Below, in pieces: positions 17,775 through 27,242 of a stretch of 64,000 nt of DNA. The stretch comes from Sergeia podlipaevii (taxonomy: Eukaryota; Euglenozoa; Kinetoplastea; Trypanosomatida; Trypanosomatidae): assembly GCA_030849805.1 (NCBI GenBank), contig JASANZ010002272.1, positions 62,001 to 126,000 of the forward strand, written 5' to 3'. Below the pieces are notes generated by a model that worked only from the letters and a program-made list of their open reading frames with translations, did not search any database and had not been told where the DNA came from. The first letter of the stretch is position 1. The number at the start of each line of letters is the position of its first letter. Both the position numbers and the translations under genes were made by a program.

Positions 17775-20234
17775 ATGGCTTCCTCTCTTCTACCAAATGG
17801 ATGGGAGGGACCGTGCGTGAGCCAGTTTTTCTATTACAAGGAGGCTGCGCATGAGGACCCTGCACCCGCCTTTCTCATGCCCACACATGCCACCGCGTCG
17901 GTCACTCCTGCTGAACTTCACTTTTCGCCGCTACGTACTGGAACCTCTCAGTGGCAGTTAGCTACGTCAACGACTCGTTCTACTGTGCGCTCTATTCGAT
18001 TTATTTCTGCAGGTACCACCGCCGAGGAGCAGCAGCGAGAAGTGGGTAGAACGCTGGCGGTGCCCTCTTCTCTTTCTTCTGCGGTTCCCTCTGTGACCCT
18101 CCCCATGCGCGTCTTTTCATCTGTTTCCCTTCTCCCTCCTGTTGATTCAGAGAATAGAGGTGGTGCAACAAGAGCCGCTACTCTTTCGTTGCTGTGCGAT
18201 GGCAATGGAGGTGTGGCGTGTGAGGCAGCTTCTCACCTGTGCGAAGTGCGCTTCTCACTACTGGATATCGCCACCGCAACACGAGTGAAGGCTATGATGG
18301 AACACTTTATACGCACATGCAAGCAGAACACACCTAAAAGTACTTATATGCGTTCTATCGTTGTTCATCCCCAGCAGCAATCGACAGCTTCAACAGTGAG
18401 AGCAGCACGGGAGTCTGCTTTAGAGTCTCAAACAAAAGAAAACATGCCCCAACAGCAATGTGAAAACATTTACGAATCTCTGTTACAGCGGAACAACCAG
18501 CATGCCACGACAACGTCTAACCACTGCCTTCGCATAGTTGCTGCTACGACATCAGTCTGTGAGCAGCCAACTGCTCAGGGGGCCGCGAAATCGTCCGCTG
18601 CTTCGCGTAAATTGGCTTCAAACGCAGGAGATAGAGGCCTTGTGTCATCGCAGCCGTCAGCAGCGATCCCTGACGTTGCCTCCTCAGACATGCCTCAGCA
18701 ACATCTTAGTCTCGTACATACTGAGGGCATTAATGCTGCTGGAGTGGCTCCAACGTGGTTTCCCACCGTTCACCGTCAACATGAATCTCCAGGTGACGAT
18801 ATCGCTGCCTCCACGTTTTCCTCTTTGCATTCGACTGCGCCAACAGGGGAGGAAACTGTTGCTTTTCACAGCGCGAGGGCGGCGCGGCTGGAGCGAGAGT
18901 TGCATGTGTGTACGCAGGCGCTGCGTGACACTCAGGAGGAGCTGCAACGATGCCGTCGTGACCTTGCCCGAGAAAACGAAGCACGAGAGCGCAGGCGAGC
19001 CGAGCTGCAGCGCGACTTCCCACGTCTTTCATCTCCGCTGCGTGCGCTCTTGCAATTTGACGACATTTTGGAGCCTCTCGTTGGTGCATCCTCTTCGTCC
19101 GCTCTCGCAGCTGCGATGGTGACGATCTCCGCGCCGTTGTCCTCCTCATCTCTTGAAACGCTTCAGCAGACCAATCTTATTCCTCGCACTGCGCCACTGC
19201 CACCGTCTCCTTCTTCCGTGGGTGAAGAGGTGATGGGATACGTTGAGCGCTCACGCATCGCCTCGGGCGACACCTTCTTACGTTCACAGTCGTTACGTCA
19301 ACGCTCTTCATATCTCTCCACAACACTCTCAGGCACCACAGCTGGTGCTAGCTCATCCCTACCGCTTCCTTCCTACACAAACAGTGGAGCGACAATTGAC
19401 CTTAACGTCTCTGGTTTCACACCAGAGGCTGCTGTGGTGGCTCATCAGCTACTTGCTGTCGAGGAACAAGAGAAGCGGCCTGGCACCCCGTCTATCTTGA
19501 AACCCACGTCTAGTGTTTTGCCAGCAACACGGGATGCTTCAGACGTAAATGCCATTGCCATGGCCAAGGCAGATAGCAATGTGCTATCAAAGCCTCCAAT
19601 TGCATTGGCAACGACAAAGCCGAGGGTGGTGATTGTGCCGTTTCATCGCAATAGGCAGCAAGGCGGCGGTGCAATCGCCACCGCGTCGCGTCACGGACCC
19701 TTTGCTGATTCACCCCAGCGGTCCTCCTTTAAGACTCGGGCGGCAGCGGTGGATCCGGTGGCGGGTCTGCCGTCTGTCCTTGTACCACCAGCGGCAGCTG
19801 CATCATCTCTTTTTACAACGACGCATGCAGCGACTAGCAATGCGTCAGCGGGGACGAGCAGCGTACCTGCTTCGATGTCGCTGTTTTCTTGTTCATCAAC
19901 CGCTCCTCCTTCGCCAACAGTTCAGATGGCTGGAACGAGGGTATGGAGTCCTTGTGATTGCAACGAGGCTAACCAAATGCAGGGCCACACGCGGGTTGTC
20001 AATACGGGAGGCGAACTTGGTAGCAATATTTTTGACTCTCCTACATCTGCACGTGGTGGTATAGAAAGGATGGAGGCTGTCAATGCGACTACGCAGGACC
20101 TTGTGGCGGGGCAGTCGCAGCTGAGAATGGGGTGCTCTTCATTGCCAGCAAACGGGCTGTCTTCCACACTCAAGCCGCGAAGCCCACTAGCTATCGGGAT
20201 TAATTTTGAAACTTCCGAAAGCATGGATACTTGA
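17775..20234 (+). CDS. Unknown coiled-coil protein
   Basis: 819 residues, ATG 17775 to TGA 20234. The open frame extends 15 nt upstream only through TTG codons. Residues 1 to about 195 look like one folded domain: MASSLLPNGWEG, strand-like segments (SQWQLATS, TVRSIRFISAG, ATLSLLCD) and a closing helix ATRVKAMMEHFIRTC, a pattern compatible with a PH-like or similar beta module. Residues about 364-415 form a coiled coil (LERELHVCTQALRDTQEEL). The remainder is Ser/Thr/Ala/Pro-rich and probably disordered. No membrane span, zinc site or catalytic motif is visible. The architecture (small folded head, short coiled coil, long disordered tail) suits a cytoskeletal scaffold, but that is inference; I do not recognise the family. 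Confidence 0.82.
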   Translation: MASSLLPNGWEGPCVSQFFYYKEAAHEDPAPAFLMPTHATASVTPAELHFSPLRTGTSQWQLATSTTRSTVRSIRFISAGTTAEEQQREVGRTLAVPSSLSSAVPSVTLPMRVFSSVSLLPPVDSENRGGATRAATLSLLCDGNGGVACEAASHLCEVRFSLLDIATATRVKAMMEHFIRTCKQNTPKSTYMRSIVVHPQQQSTASTVRAARESALESQTKENMPQQQCENIYESLLQRNNQHATTTSNHCLRIVAATTSVCEQPTAQGAAKSSAASRKLASNAGDRGLVSSQPSAAIPDVASSDMPQQHLSLVHTEGINAAGVAPTWFPTVHRQHESPGDDIAASTFSSLHSTAPTGEETVAFHSARAARLERELHVCTQALRDTQEELQRCRRDLARENEARERRRAELQRDFPRLSSPLRALLQFDDILEPLVGASSSSALAAAMVTISAPLSSSSLETLQQTNLIPRTAPLPPSPSSVGEEVMGYVERSRIASGDTFLRSQSLRQRSSYLSTTLSGTTAGASSSLPLPSYTNSGATIDLNVSGFTPEAAVVAHQLLAVEEQEKRPGTPSILKPTSSVLPATRDASDVNAIAMAKADSNVLSKPPIALATTKPRVVIVPFHRNRQQGGGAIATASRHGPFADSPQRSSFKTRAAAVDPVAGLPSVLVPPAAAASSLFTTTHAATSNASAGTSSVPASMSLFSCSSTAPPSPTVQMAGTRVWSPCDCNEANQMQGHTRVVNTGGELGSNIFDSPTSARGGIERMEAVNATTQDLVAGQSQLRMGCSSLPANGLSSTLKPRSPLAIGINFETSESMDT

Positions 20235-20993
20235 AAAACTATTCCCCCCCCCCCTCCACACACACACAATTTTTTTTTTTTGCGCGTTCACTTTATTTTG
20301 TGACTTGTACATTTACATTCTTCAATTGAAACAATTGCTAGCTTGATACATATAAAACTGCATAATAATGGCATCACTGTCACTGACGGCTGCTGAGTTT
20401 CTCTTCTAACTTTATGATACATTTCGGTGATTTTTTTTCCCCTTTCAATAAGAACAATATAAAACGTACATTGAGTGGTGGAAAGACGTCCTTGTTGCTG
20501 TTCAGGCTGTGGTTTCTCAAGATAGAATGAAAAGGTAAAGATGTGGAGAGCAGCTTTTGCTTTCTTGATTACGTTAGTTCCTTTCTTTCTTCCTCTTTTT
20601 TTTCTGCGTATATTATTTTAGCAGGAGTAACATTAAATTGAAAGTCATCGTAGGAACAACAACTTTCTGGACATGCATATAGAAACAACACAGCATAAAG
20701 CGTACCAAAACCGATACTGTTAGTGTATTGAGGGGGAATTTTTTTTTTTTTTTTGCGTCATAAGAGTAACCTGCTCTATATCACAAATCATGATTAAAGG
20801 GGAAGCAAAAGCGTCATTTTTCCCTTCAGTTTCATAAACTTACTTAAAAAAAAAACATATTGTTATCATAGATTCCTTTGGACTCGTTTACAAACACTTG
20901 CACGCGCAGACAAGCACACGAAAAGGGGGGAAAAAAAAGAAGGAGGGTGATTGTTCTTTATAGGCATACATAGTTAAAACGTCGCACAACAAC
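20235..20993. other. Spacer
   Basis: No gene seen. Begins with a C10 run and CA repeats (about 20244-20269) and contains several T-runs. Confidence 0.65.
20817..20829 (+). promoter_or_regulatory. Weak candidate SL acceptor for the gene at 20994
   Basis: TTTTTCCCTTCAG with AG at 20828-20829. The predicted leader is about 164 nt. The tract is short and other AGs are possible. Confidence 0.35.
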
Positions 20994-23900
20994 ATGGCGG
21001 ACTGGATTTTCAAGATCGTGTTAATGCAAGTTCGCATTCGTGGGTTGCGAGAGGCAATAGAGGCGGTGTGTGCAGTTGACAGGGATGTCGTGAGCATCGC
21101 AGATCCCGTACCGTATTTTCGTCTGGCCTTTGACGGCAAGGTTCAAGATCTTGTGTTGCAAGTGGACAGCATAGCCGATGAGACGGTGAAGATAGCCAGT
21201 GATGAGGTGACGACAATGTACAGCGCTACGACGCCAGAACGCTACTCGTTCCTCTATCAAATAGCTTCTAGTAACGAGGAGGAGCTCGCGTGCTCGCTGG
21301 TGCGGCGATACGCCACATGCCAGATTTTTGTAAGATACAAAGCTCGTACGGCCTCAAGACTGCGGGCAAATAGCTTCCAGAGCCTTGATGAAGCTGAGCT
21401 CCGCGCTGAGGAATGTGAAGACAGCGATAGCGAGGGTGGTGCAGCTCTCATTACCACAGAGGAGCGTATCGTAGTTCTGGGTAGTGCCACGATTTCTCTG
21501 CTAGAGTTGTTGTTGTCTTGTGACCCTCATTATGTGTTTAATCTTACATTGGCTGCGGCGTTACGCGAGCTGCGGTCTCGTCGTCATCATAGTAGTGGTG
21601 GGAGTCAGTCAACACAAGGGGAGAGGGCAGCAGGGTCAAGTGATATTGCTGCAGCGAAGGCTGCTCCGGACTCTTCCATAGGAAACTCTAAAGATGACGG
21701 GGACGTGGCGTGCTCTCTAACAATGGACGAGGTGCGTGACGTCACCTTGCATTTGGGCTCGTTGCAGGTCTCTCCGCTGCCGAGTGGAACGACACGTTGC
21801 AAGTTGCTTTATCGTTTGGCACCATCACCACAGCTGTCTCGTACAAGAGGTGACCGCGTCCCAAGGAAGTATATGGCGAAGCCACGCACTGCCTGTAGAA
21901 ATGTAATTGCGCAAGCGGAGTCTGGCGATGAAGAGAAAGAGACCCGCAGTGTAGTGTTTGAGACGTCACAGCTACCACCGCTTCCGACTCGCGGGACGCG
22001 TAGGGCCATTGCGGAGGAGGCCATTGAGCTGTGGGTTCTTTGCTTTGGCGCTGACGACGCCTCGCTGCTATCAGTTGGCGAAGCACAACTGCTGCTAGAC
22101 GACGGGGATGATCACAGTGCTCCATGTGCAGTGACTCGGCTTGTTATGCCGCTCATGTCTTTGATTGAAGAGAGTTTGACTGACAGCGACATTAGCAGCA
22201 GTTTAACCAAAGCAGGAGCTGTTGTGCTTTCTGGTGAGAGCGTGTTAGCTACCGCTTCAGCGCCGTCTTTTGCTACTGGGAAGAGTTCGACACACCTTCA
22301 AGGGGTGTCTCCCTGTTCCACTGCAGCTGCAACCAGCGTTGTTGGAGGAACATGGTCGCATGAAGCAAACACCGACAACGTAGAGGCAAATGGGATGGGC
22401 TCTTCTAGTGGTACTGGACAGGAAGCAGATGGTCCCCAAGGCAAGCTACTGAGGCAACCAACACGTGATGAGAGGAGAGGCGAAAACCGCCATGCAGACA
22501 CTGTGAACATCACGGGCACCGTTGCGATGAGTGAGATACCAGTGTCTGTTTCGCACATTAAGAAACTCGTGGCAGAGGGAAAGATCCCTCAGTTGGGTGC
22601 GGATAGTGTGGACTACGCCGTGATGCCGCACTTTCGCGAGGCGGGCAGTCTCGCAGATGGAGCTGTTCCACTCACACAAGTTGTTGACCAGACTTTACGC
22701 CGTGCTAGTGGAGTAGTGACGCGTTCTGGGTGCGAGTCGCCTTCTTTTCAACGGCAGCAGCAGCAGCCCCAGGAGGAGGCGACAGAGATACGAAAGGCAG
22801 AGCCTGACACTTTGAACAACGTGGGGTGGCTCAACCCCGAGGCGGAGGAGGAAGGAAGCATTGCGATGGATCAAGTTTCTGAGGTGGAATCTAGTAGGGG
22901 TAACCGAGGAGTAGATAGTGACAAGACAGTGAGTGGTGGGAAGCCCTCACCATCAAGCTCTTCTTTTCAACGTTCTCCCAGTGCGTCAACGAGCACTAGC
23001 ATTTCTGTTGCTAGCGATGCAGCGTACCCCCAGCAACGCTCGTCCACGACGCCAGATGCAGCACCGCAGCTATCAGAAAAGATGATACCGTCACCCTGCC
23101 AGCCATACAAGAAAGGGGATTATGACTCAACGCCTGTGCACATTGGAGAAGTCTATTCCGCTGTCACTGCGGAAAATGTTTCTTCTCATGGAGAAGAGCG
23201 CACACCACCGGCGCCTTTTCAGTGTAAAGAGCGCGACCTGCTTCATGATGCGCGGAATGAAGAACGCAAAGAGGTATTTGCTAGTGCTGCAAGCCATAAC
23301 AGCGGAGGCACTCACCCTAGCACAGACGAGGCCACGAAGCTTCCTGAGGACACCACAGCTCCAATGGCGTCTACTCCGCCACGAAATGTGCACGACTCAG
23401 AAGAACAGGCAGTACGTGAAGTGGCAGATACTAGTGCTGTTGCAGCGGCTGCAAGCCCCATCGTTGCAGCCCAGCATGGCGATGCTCCTTCAACGTTTGT
23501 GGAGAGCCCTGAGTTGGCAGCATATCCTCTACTGCATTATCATCATGAGTCGGAGGTGGTGGAGGCAGCGGAGGGGGAGGAACATGGTGGCGAAGCAGTA
23601 CATCTTGCCAATGCCCGTGACTACCCTTATGATTCTGATAGAAACAGCAAGGGTAGTCATGCATCGAGCTCTCGTCACAGTTCTCCTGCCGCCTCGTTTG
23701 TGATTGCTCAAGGGCCCCTCTTTGGCTCAGAGGAGGAGGATGCAGCATCATCTAGCTCGAGAACGAAGGCCGCGTCACCGTCATTGCTATCGTCGCCGTC
23801 ATCGACATCGCTGAAGAAATCATTGTCGGCGCACGGTGCAGTTGCGCCAGAGCAGCAACAGGACTTAGTGTATCAACCCGAGTCACTACGCAGAGCAGAA

Positions 23901-26642
23901 GGAGTGCGAAATGCTCAGAACGACGAGACCAGCCTCGGCGGGGAGGCGCGCTCGCTCCGACCACACACACCGCCGCTCCCATGGGGCGAAGAGAAGAGCA
24001 AACCCATTTCTGCTGCACCGCGGGCACGTCTCTATGAAATGGCTATAGCAGCTGAAACAGCGGCTCGTGCCGCTGCTTGCCCTACTATTTACCCTTTAAG
24101 GAAACTAATGGACGGTCCTAGTAGCAGCAACAATGGCACCTCATCATCCCAAGCAGCTGAAGAACGTGTGGCTGGGGTACTGAAACGACAGCAGCAAGTT
24201 CTTAAAGAGGCTATGCGCGACAGCACACGCCAGGAGGAGGGGGAGAAGGAAGCAGAGTCTCATGTGGCGGAGACTGCTGCTCGATATCGCAATCTGCAGG
24301 AGAGCTATGCCGCCGCGCTGGAGCGAAGCGAAACAGTGAACCGTACGCTTATTGATGCTGCTGCTGCTGCTGCTGCTGTGGGTCATATGAGGGAGCATGA
24401 TGATGGAAACGGTGCCGCGAACGACTCTTTGGCCGAAATGCAAGAGATAAATGCCCTGCGTGCTGCTCTTGCGGCAGAGATTGCGGAGGAGGACATTGCT
24501 ATTGCGGCGCTGCGTCAGGGCATGGCGGCGCAAGCAGAAAACTATTGCGCAGCTCAGAAGCTGCGAGCCCGAGAGATGGAGGCGGTGCAACAAAACATGG
24601 ATCTGCTCCACAACGTGGAGGAGGACCTCGAGAAACTCATGTCTCAAGTCGTACTGAGACGGAGAGATATGTGCGCGGAGCAGACTCGCTGTGCGGAAGA
24701 GATAGAGTCCGCTAATGCCATTGTAGCTGCCAAGCGACGCTCTCTGGAAGCAGCCATGACGCGCACAGAGCATCAGCTCTGCGATCCTACAGGTGGCTTG
24801 ACGGGAGGTAAGCACTCATTGTTTAACGAAGAGGGACACGAGGCAGAGGCGGAGGCGGAGGCGTACAGCTTCATATCGCGCAGCTCCTTTGGGACCTCTG
24901 ATGCTGGACGTAACATATCGCACGAAGAGACCTCTAATGTACAACTACTGAGAGCGGAACGTGCACTGTCGACAGAACCCAGAGCGAAACGTCGGCCTTA
25001 TGTGGAGCAGCGGTACGATGAAAGCCTGCGCACGTCATCTTCACTTCTACGCCTGCCACTGGGCATGCAGCTCACTGCGTGGGATACCTCGGCCGATTTC
25101 TCTACACTGTCTGTATCCGCACGCGCTGGCGCGAACGACGGGTATAGTATGACATCACCGCGCTTTGCTAGTTCTGTAGTTGAGCAGCGGCCCACTACTT
25201 GTCCTGTACCACTCGGTGACCGCCGGGGCCGGATTGGGGATGAGGCTGGTGCTCCACGGCGCTATGAGTCCGCTTCTGCGCGAGTCTGCAGGTCCAGTGA
25301 GAAGGCTCGTGCAACAGAGAGGGGAGTACCACTGTACATTGCGCGGGAGCCCCTCTTTGGCTCACCACAGTCTTCTACACAGCGAAGTGGAGTGACACTG
25401 TCGCACTCGACCGTGAACAACTCAAACGTGTCTACCAACAGTGGAAGCTGCGTGAACAGCAGTGGTGGTCAGCGCACGCAGAGTACGATAGGTCTCGGTA
25501 GTGGTGATGCTAGTCCATTTCGGCCGTCTGCCGCCTCTTCATCTGTAGAGTGTTCCCTTCGACCACCTCAGCATCAACACCCCACTCGATGCGGCGCTGG
25601 CGGTGAGATTTCCGGGGATCACAGCAACACAGGGGCGCATAACGCGACTGTCAACACCAGCGGGCTTTCCTCCGTTATCCTGATGAGCCGCACTACACCA
25701 ATGCCACTTCTCGCTGGTAGCCGTCGTGCTTCCTCCGTTACACACGCTGCTGCCACCACCGCGGGCGCGGTTCAAGCAAAGTCTTCTTATAGTGGCCTCA
25801 GATCCTCTACTACGCTAAGGCCTTGGTCTGCTTCTCCGCATGCGAGTTTTCTACATGGCAGTGATGGCATTCCTGGCGTCGGTTGTGAATCTGTAGAGAG
25901 CGATGTCAGACAGCAACAGCCGTCACGTGTGTCTTCGGCGATACTGGAAGAGCGTGAGAGGTTGTCGCTTCTCACGGTTGAGCACGCAACTCTTCTGGAG
26001 GCGATTGATGCTGGAGATCGTACAGTGGTATTTCACCTCTTCAACACAAAGCCACATCTCATCGCAGAGAATGATAACTTGCTTCATGCGGCTTGTGCAA
26101 CGGCCTCTCCCGACTTGGACGTGGTAGAGGCTCTACTAACCGCAAGGCCTGAGTTTATCAAGGGGATCGACTTGCTTACTGGCAACACCGCTCTGCACTT
26201 TGCTTGTGGTGCCCAGCGACCCAATGTGGCTGTTGTGCGGTGTCTTATTGTATCTGGAGTCGACATGACACTACGAAATAGGAAGGGTCTTACTGCTTTC
26301 CATGTAGCCGTTCTCAACGCAAACGATGCGGGTGCTCATCATCGCGTAAAGGATGCTCTGCTCGCAGTGGGGAGCGCTAGTGTGGATGAGCGTACTGACT
26401 TGGGGGCCACTGCATTGCACTTGGTGTGTGGCAGTGATCAAAATTTATCTGTTGTGCGCTATCTCGTGGCACGTGGCGCAGACTTGACGACTCTTTCGTC
26501 CTATGCTGCGGTGCCTGTTGTTGGCGGTGTCTCTGCACAGGACCGCGATGACTCCGCAATCTTTGAGGTGACTGCTCTGGAGCGATCTGACATGGATGGC
26601 GCGATAGCAGTGGGGGAGTTTCTGAGCCAACAAATGGCTTAG
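20994..26642 (+). CDS. Giant ankyrin-repeat and coiled-coil protein
   Basis: 1882 residues, ATG 20994 to TAG 26642. Residues 1 to about 200 look folded and strand-rich (FKIVLMQVRIRGLREAIEAV, then YFRLAFDGKVQDLVLQV, then QIFVRYKA), possibly C2-like. A long Ser/Thr/Glu-rich disordered stretch follows. Residues about 1052-1263 are a strong coiled coil (AEERVAGVLKRQQQVLKEAM, later MDLLHNVEEDLEKLMSQVV). Near the C-terminus (about 1666-1850) are four or five ankyrin-type repeats with recognisable GNTALHFACG and GATALHLVCG signatures. The motif IAxxPLFGS occurs twice in the disordered regions (903-912 and 1448-1457). No enzymatic motif is seen. Overall layout suggests a cytoskeletal or flagellar scaffold; the family is not recognised. 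Confidence 0.85.
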   Translation: MADWIFKIVLMQVRIRGLREAIEAVCAVDRDVVSIADPVPYFRLAFDGKVQDLVLQVDSIADETVKIASDEVTTMYSATTPERYSFLYQIASSNEEELACSLVRRYATCQIFVRYKARTASRLRANSFQSLDEAELRAEECEDSDSEGGAALITTEERIVVLGSATISLLELLLSCDPHYVFNLTLAAALRELRSRRHHSSGGSQSTQGERAAGSSDIAAAKAAPDSSIGNSKDDGDVACSLTMDEVRDVTLHLGSLQVSPLPSGTTRCKLLYRLAPSPQLSRTRGDRVPRKYMAKPRTACRNVIAQAESGDEEKETRSVVFETSQLPPLPTRGTRRAIAEEAIELWVLCFGADDASLLSVGEAQLLLDDGDDHSAPCAVTRLVMPLMSLIEESLTDSDISSSLTKAGAVVLSGESVLATASAPSFATGKSSTHLQGVSPCSTAAATSVVGGTWSHEANTDNVEANGMGSSSGTGQEADGPQGKLLRQPTRDERRGENRHADTVNITGTVAMSEIPVSVSHIKKLVAEGKIPQLGADSVDYAVMPHFREAGSLADGAVPLTQVVDQTLRRASGVVTRSGCESPSFQRQQQQPQEEATEIRKAEPDTLNNVGWLNPEAEEEGSIAMDQVSEVESSRGNRGVDSDKTVSGGKPSPSSSSFQRSPSASTSTSISVASDAAYPQQRSSTTPDAAPQLSEKMIPSPCQPYKKGDYDSTPVHIGEVYSAVTAENVSSHGEERTPPAPFQCKERDLLHDARNEERKEVFASAASHNSGGTHPSTDEATKLPEDTTAPMASTPPRNVHDSEEQAVREVADTSAVAAAASPIVAAQHGDAPSTFVESPELAAYPLLHYHHESEVVEAAEGEEHGGEAVHLANARDYPYDSDRNSKGSHASSSRHSSPAASFVIAQGPLFGSEEEDAASSSSRTKAASPSLLSSPSSTSLKKSLSAHGAVAPEQQQDLVYQPESLRRAEGVRNAQNDETSLGGEARSLRPHTPPLPWGEEKSKPISAAPRARLYEMAIAAETAARAAACPTIYPLRKLMDGPSSSNNGTSSSQAAEERVAGVLKRQQQVLKEAMRDSTRQEEGEKEAESHVAETAARYRNLQESYAAALERSETVNRTLIDAAAAAAAVGHMREHDDGNGAANDSLAEMQEINALRAALAAEIAEEDIAIAALRQGMAAQAENYCAAQKLRAREMEAVQQNMDLLHNVEEDLEKLMSQVVLRRRDMCAEQTRCAEEIESANAIVAAKRRSLEAAMTRTEHQLCDPTGGLTGGKHSLFNEEGHEAEAEAEAYSFISRSSFGTSDAGRNISHEETSNVQLLRAERALSTEPRAKRRPYVEQRYDESLRTSSSLLRLPLGMQLTAWDTSADFSTLSVSARAGANDGYSMTSPRFASSVVEQRPTTCPVPLGDRRGRIGDEAGAPRRYESASARVCRSSEKARATERGVPLYIAREPLFGSPQSSTQRSGVTLSHSTVNNSNVSTNSGSCVNSSGGQRTQSTIGLGSGDASPFRPSAASSSVECSLRPPQHQHPTRCGAGGEISGDHSNTGAHNATVNTSGLSSVILMSRTTPMPLLAGSRRASSVTHAAATTAGAVQAKSSYSGLRSSTTLRPWSASPHASFLHGSDGIPGVGCESVESDVRQQQPSRVSSAILEERERLSLLTVEHATLLEAIDAGDRTVVFHLFNTKPHLIAENDNLLHAACATASPDLDVVEALLTARPEFIKGIDLLTGNTALHFACGAQRPNVAVVRCLIVSGVDMTLRNRKGLTAFHVAVLNANDAGAHHRVKDALLAVGSASVDERTDLGATALHLVCGSDQNLSVVRYLVARGADLTTLSSYAAVPVVGGVSAQDRDDSAIFEVTALERSDMDGAIAVGEFLSQQMA

Positions 26643-26931
26643 TAGACTAGTAGACGCGTGTAGGCTATTTTTGACTATTTTTTTTTTTCTTTTGCGTTTT
26701 TTTTTCCTTTGGTCATCACTTTCTTGAGAGGATGCAGTGTGCAGAAGATGAATGTGTTCTGCATGCGCTACACATGATAAAACTACAGGTGCTATAAATA
26801 CTTTTTGCTGTTGACGAGCTGACCTCACTGGTGACTTCTCTGCAACAAAGGGTGCAACTCATATATGCAAGTTACTATATGCTATCACATTGATTGTATC
26901 CATTCCATCTTTTCAATTCTTTGATTACTGT

Positions 26932-26957
26932 TATATATATATATATATATATATATA
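26932..26957. repeat. (TA)13 microsatellite
   Basis: Uninterrupted alternating TA run in the spacer between the ankyrin and acidic-repeat genes. Confidence 0.85.
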
Positions 26958-27164
26958 ATCAAAAAAAAAAGGCGAGCAGAGCCACATCAAAGGTCTGCAT
27001 TTTTGTTCTTTTTTTACGTCGTACACACACACACTCACACACATACACATACATAGGTTTTCGTTTCTAATAGAAAACAAGAACTGTGCACTTGAAAAAC
27101 GAAAGGAAACTTGTTTATTTCACCAGTGCACATATTTATTTTTTAACTTACATTATAGATTACT

Positions 27165-27185
27165 ATTTTTTTTTTCTCTTTCAAG
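27165..27185 (+). promoter_or_regulatory. Likely SL trans-splice acceptor for the gene at 27243
   Basis: A T/C tract is followed by CAAG with AG at 27184-27185. The predicted 5' UTR is about 57 nt. Confidence 0.6.
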
Positions 27186-27242
27186 GAAAGAAGATAAAAA
27201 TACGATTGGATAGATTCTCTTCAATATCATAGAGACATACAG

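Larger units (their letters stand above)
26643..27242. other. Spacer with TA and CA repeats
   Basis: No gene seen. (TA)13 at 26932-26957 and CA-rich sequence at 27021-27055. Confidence 0.65.
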
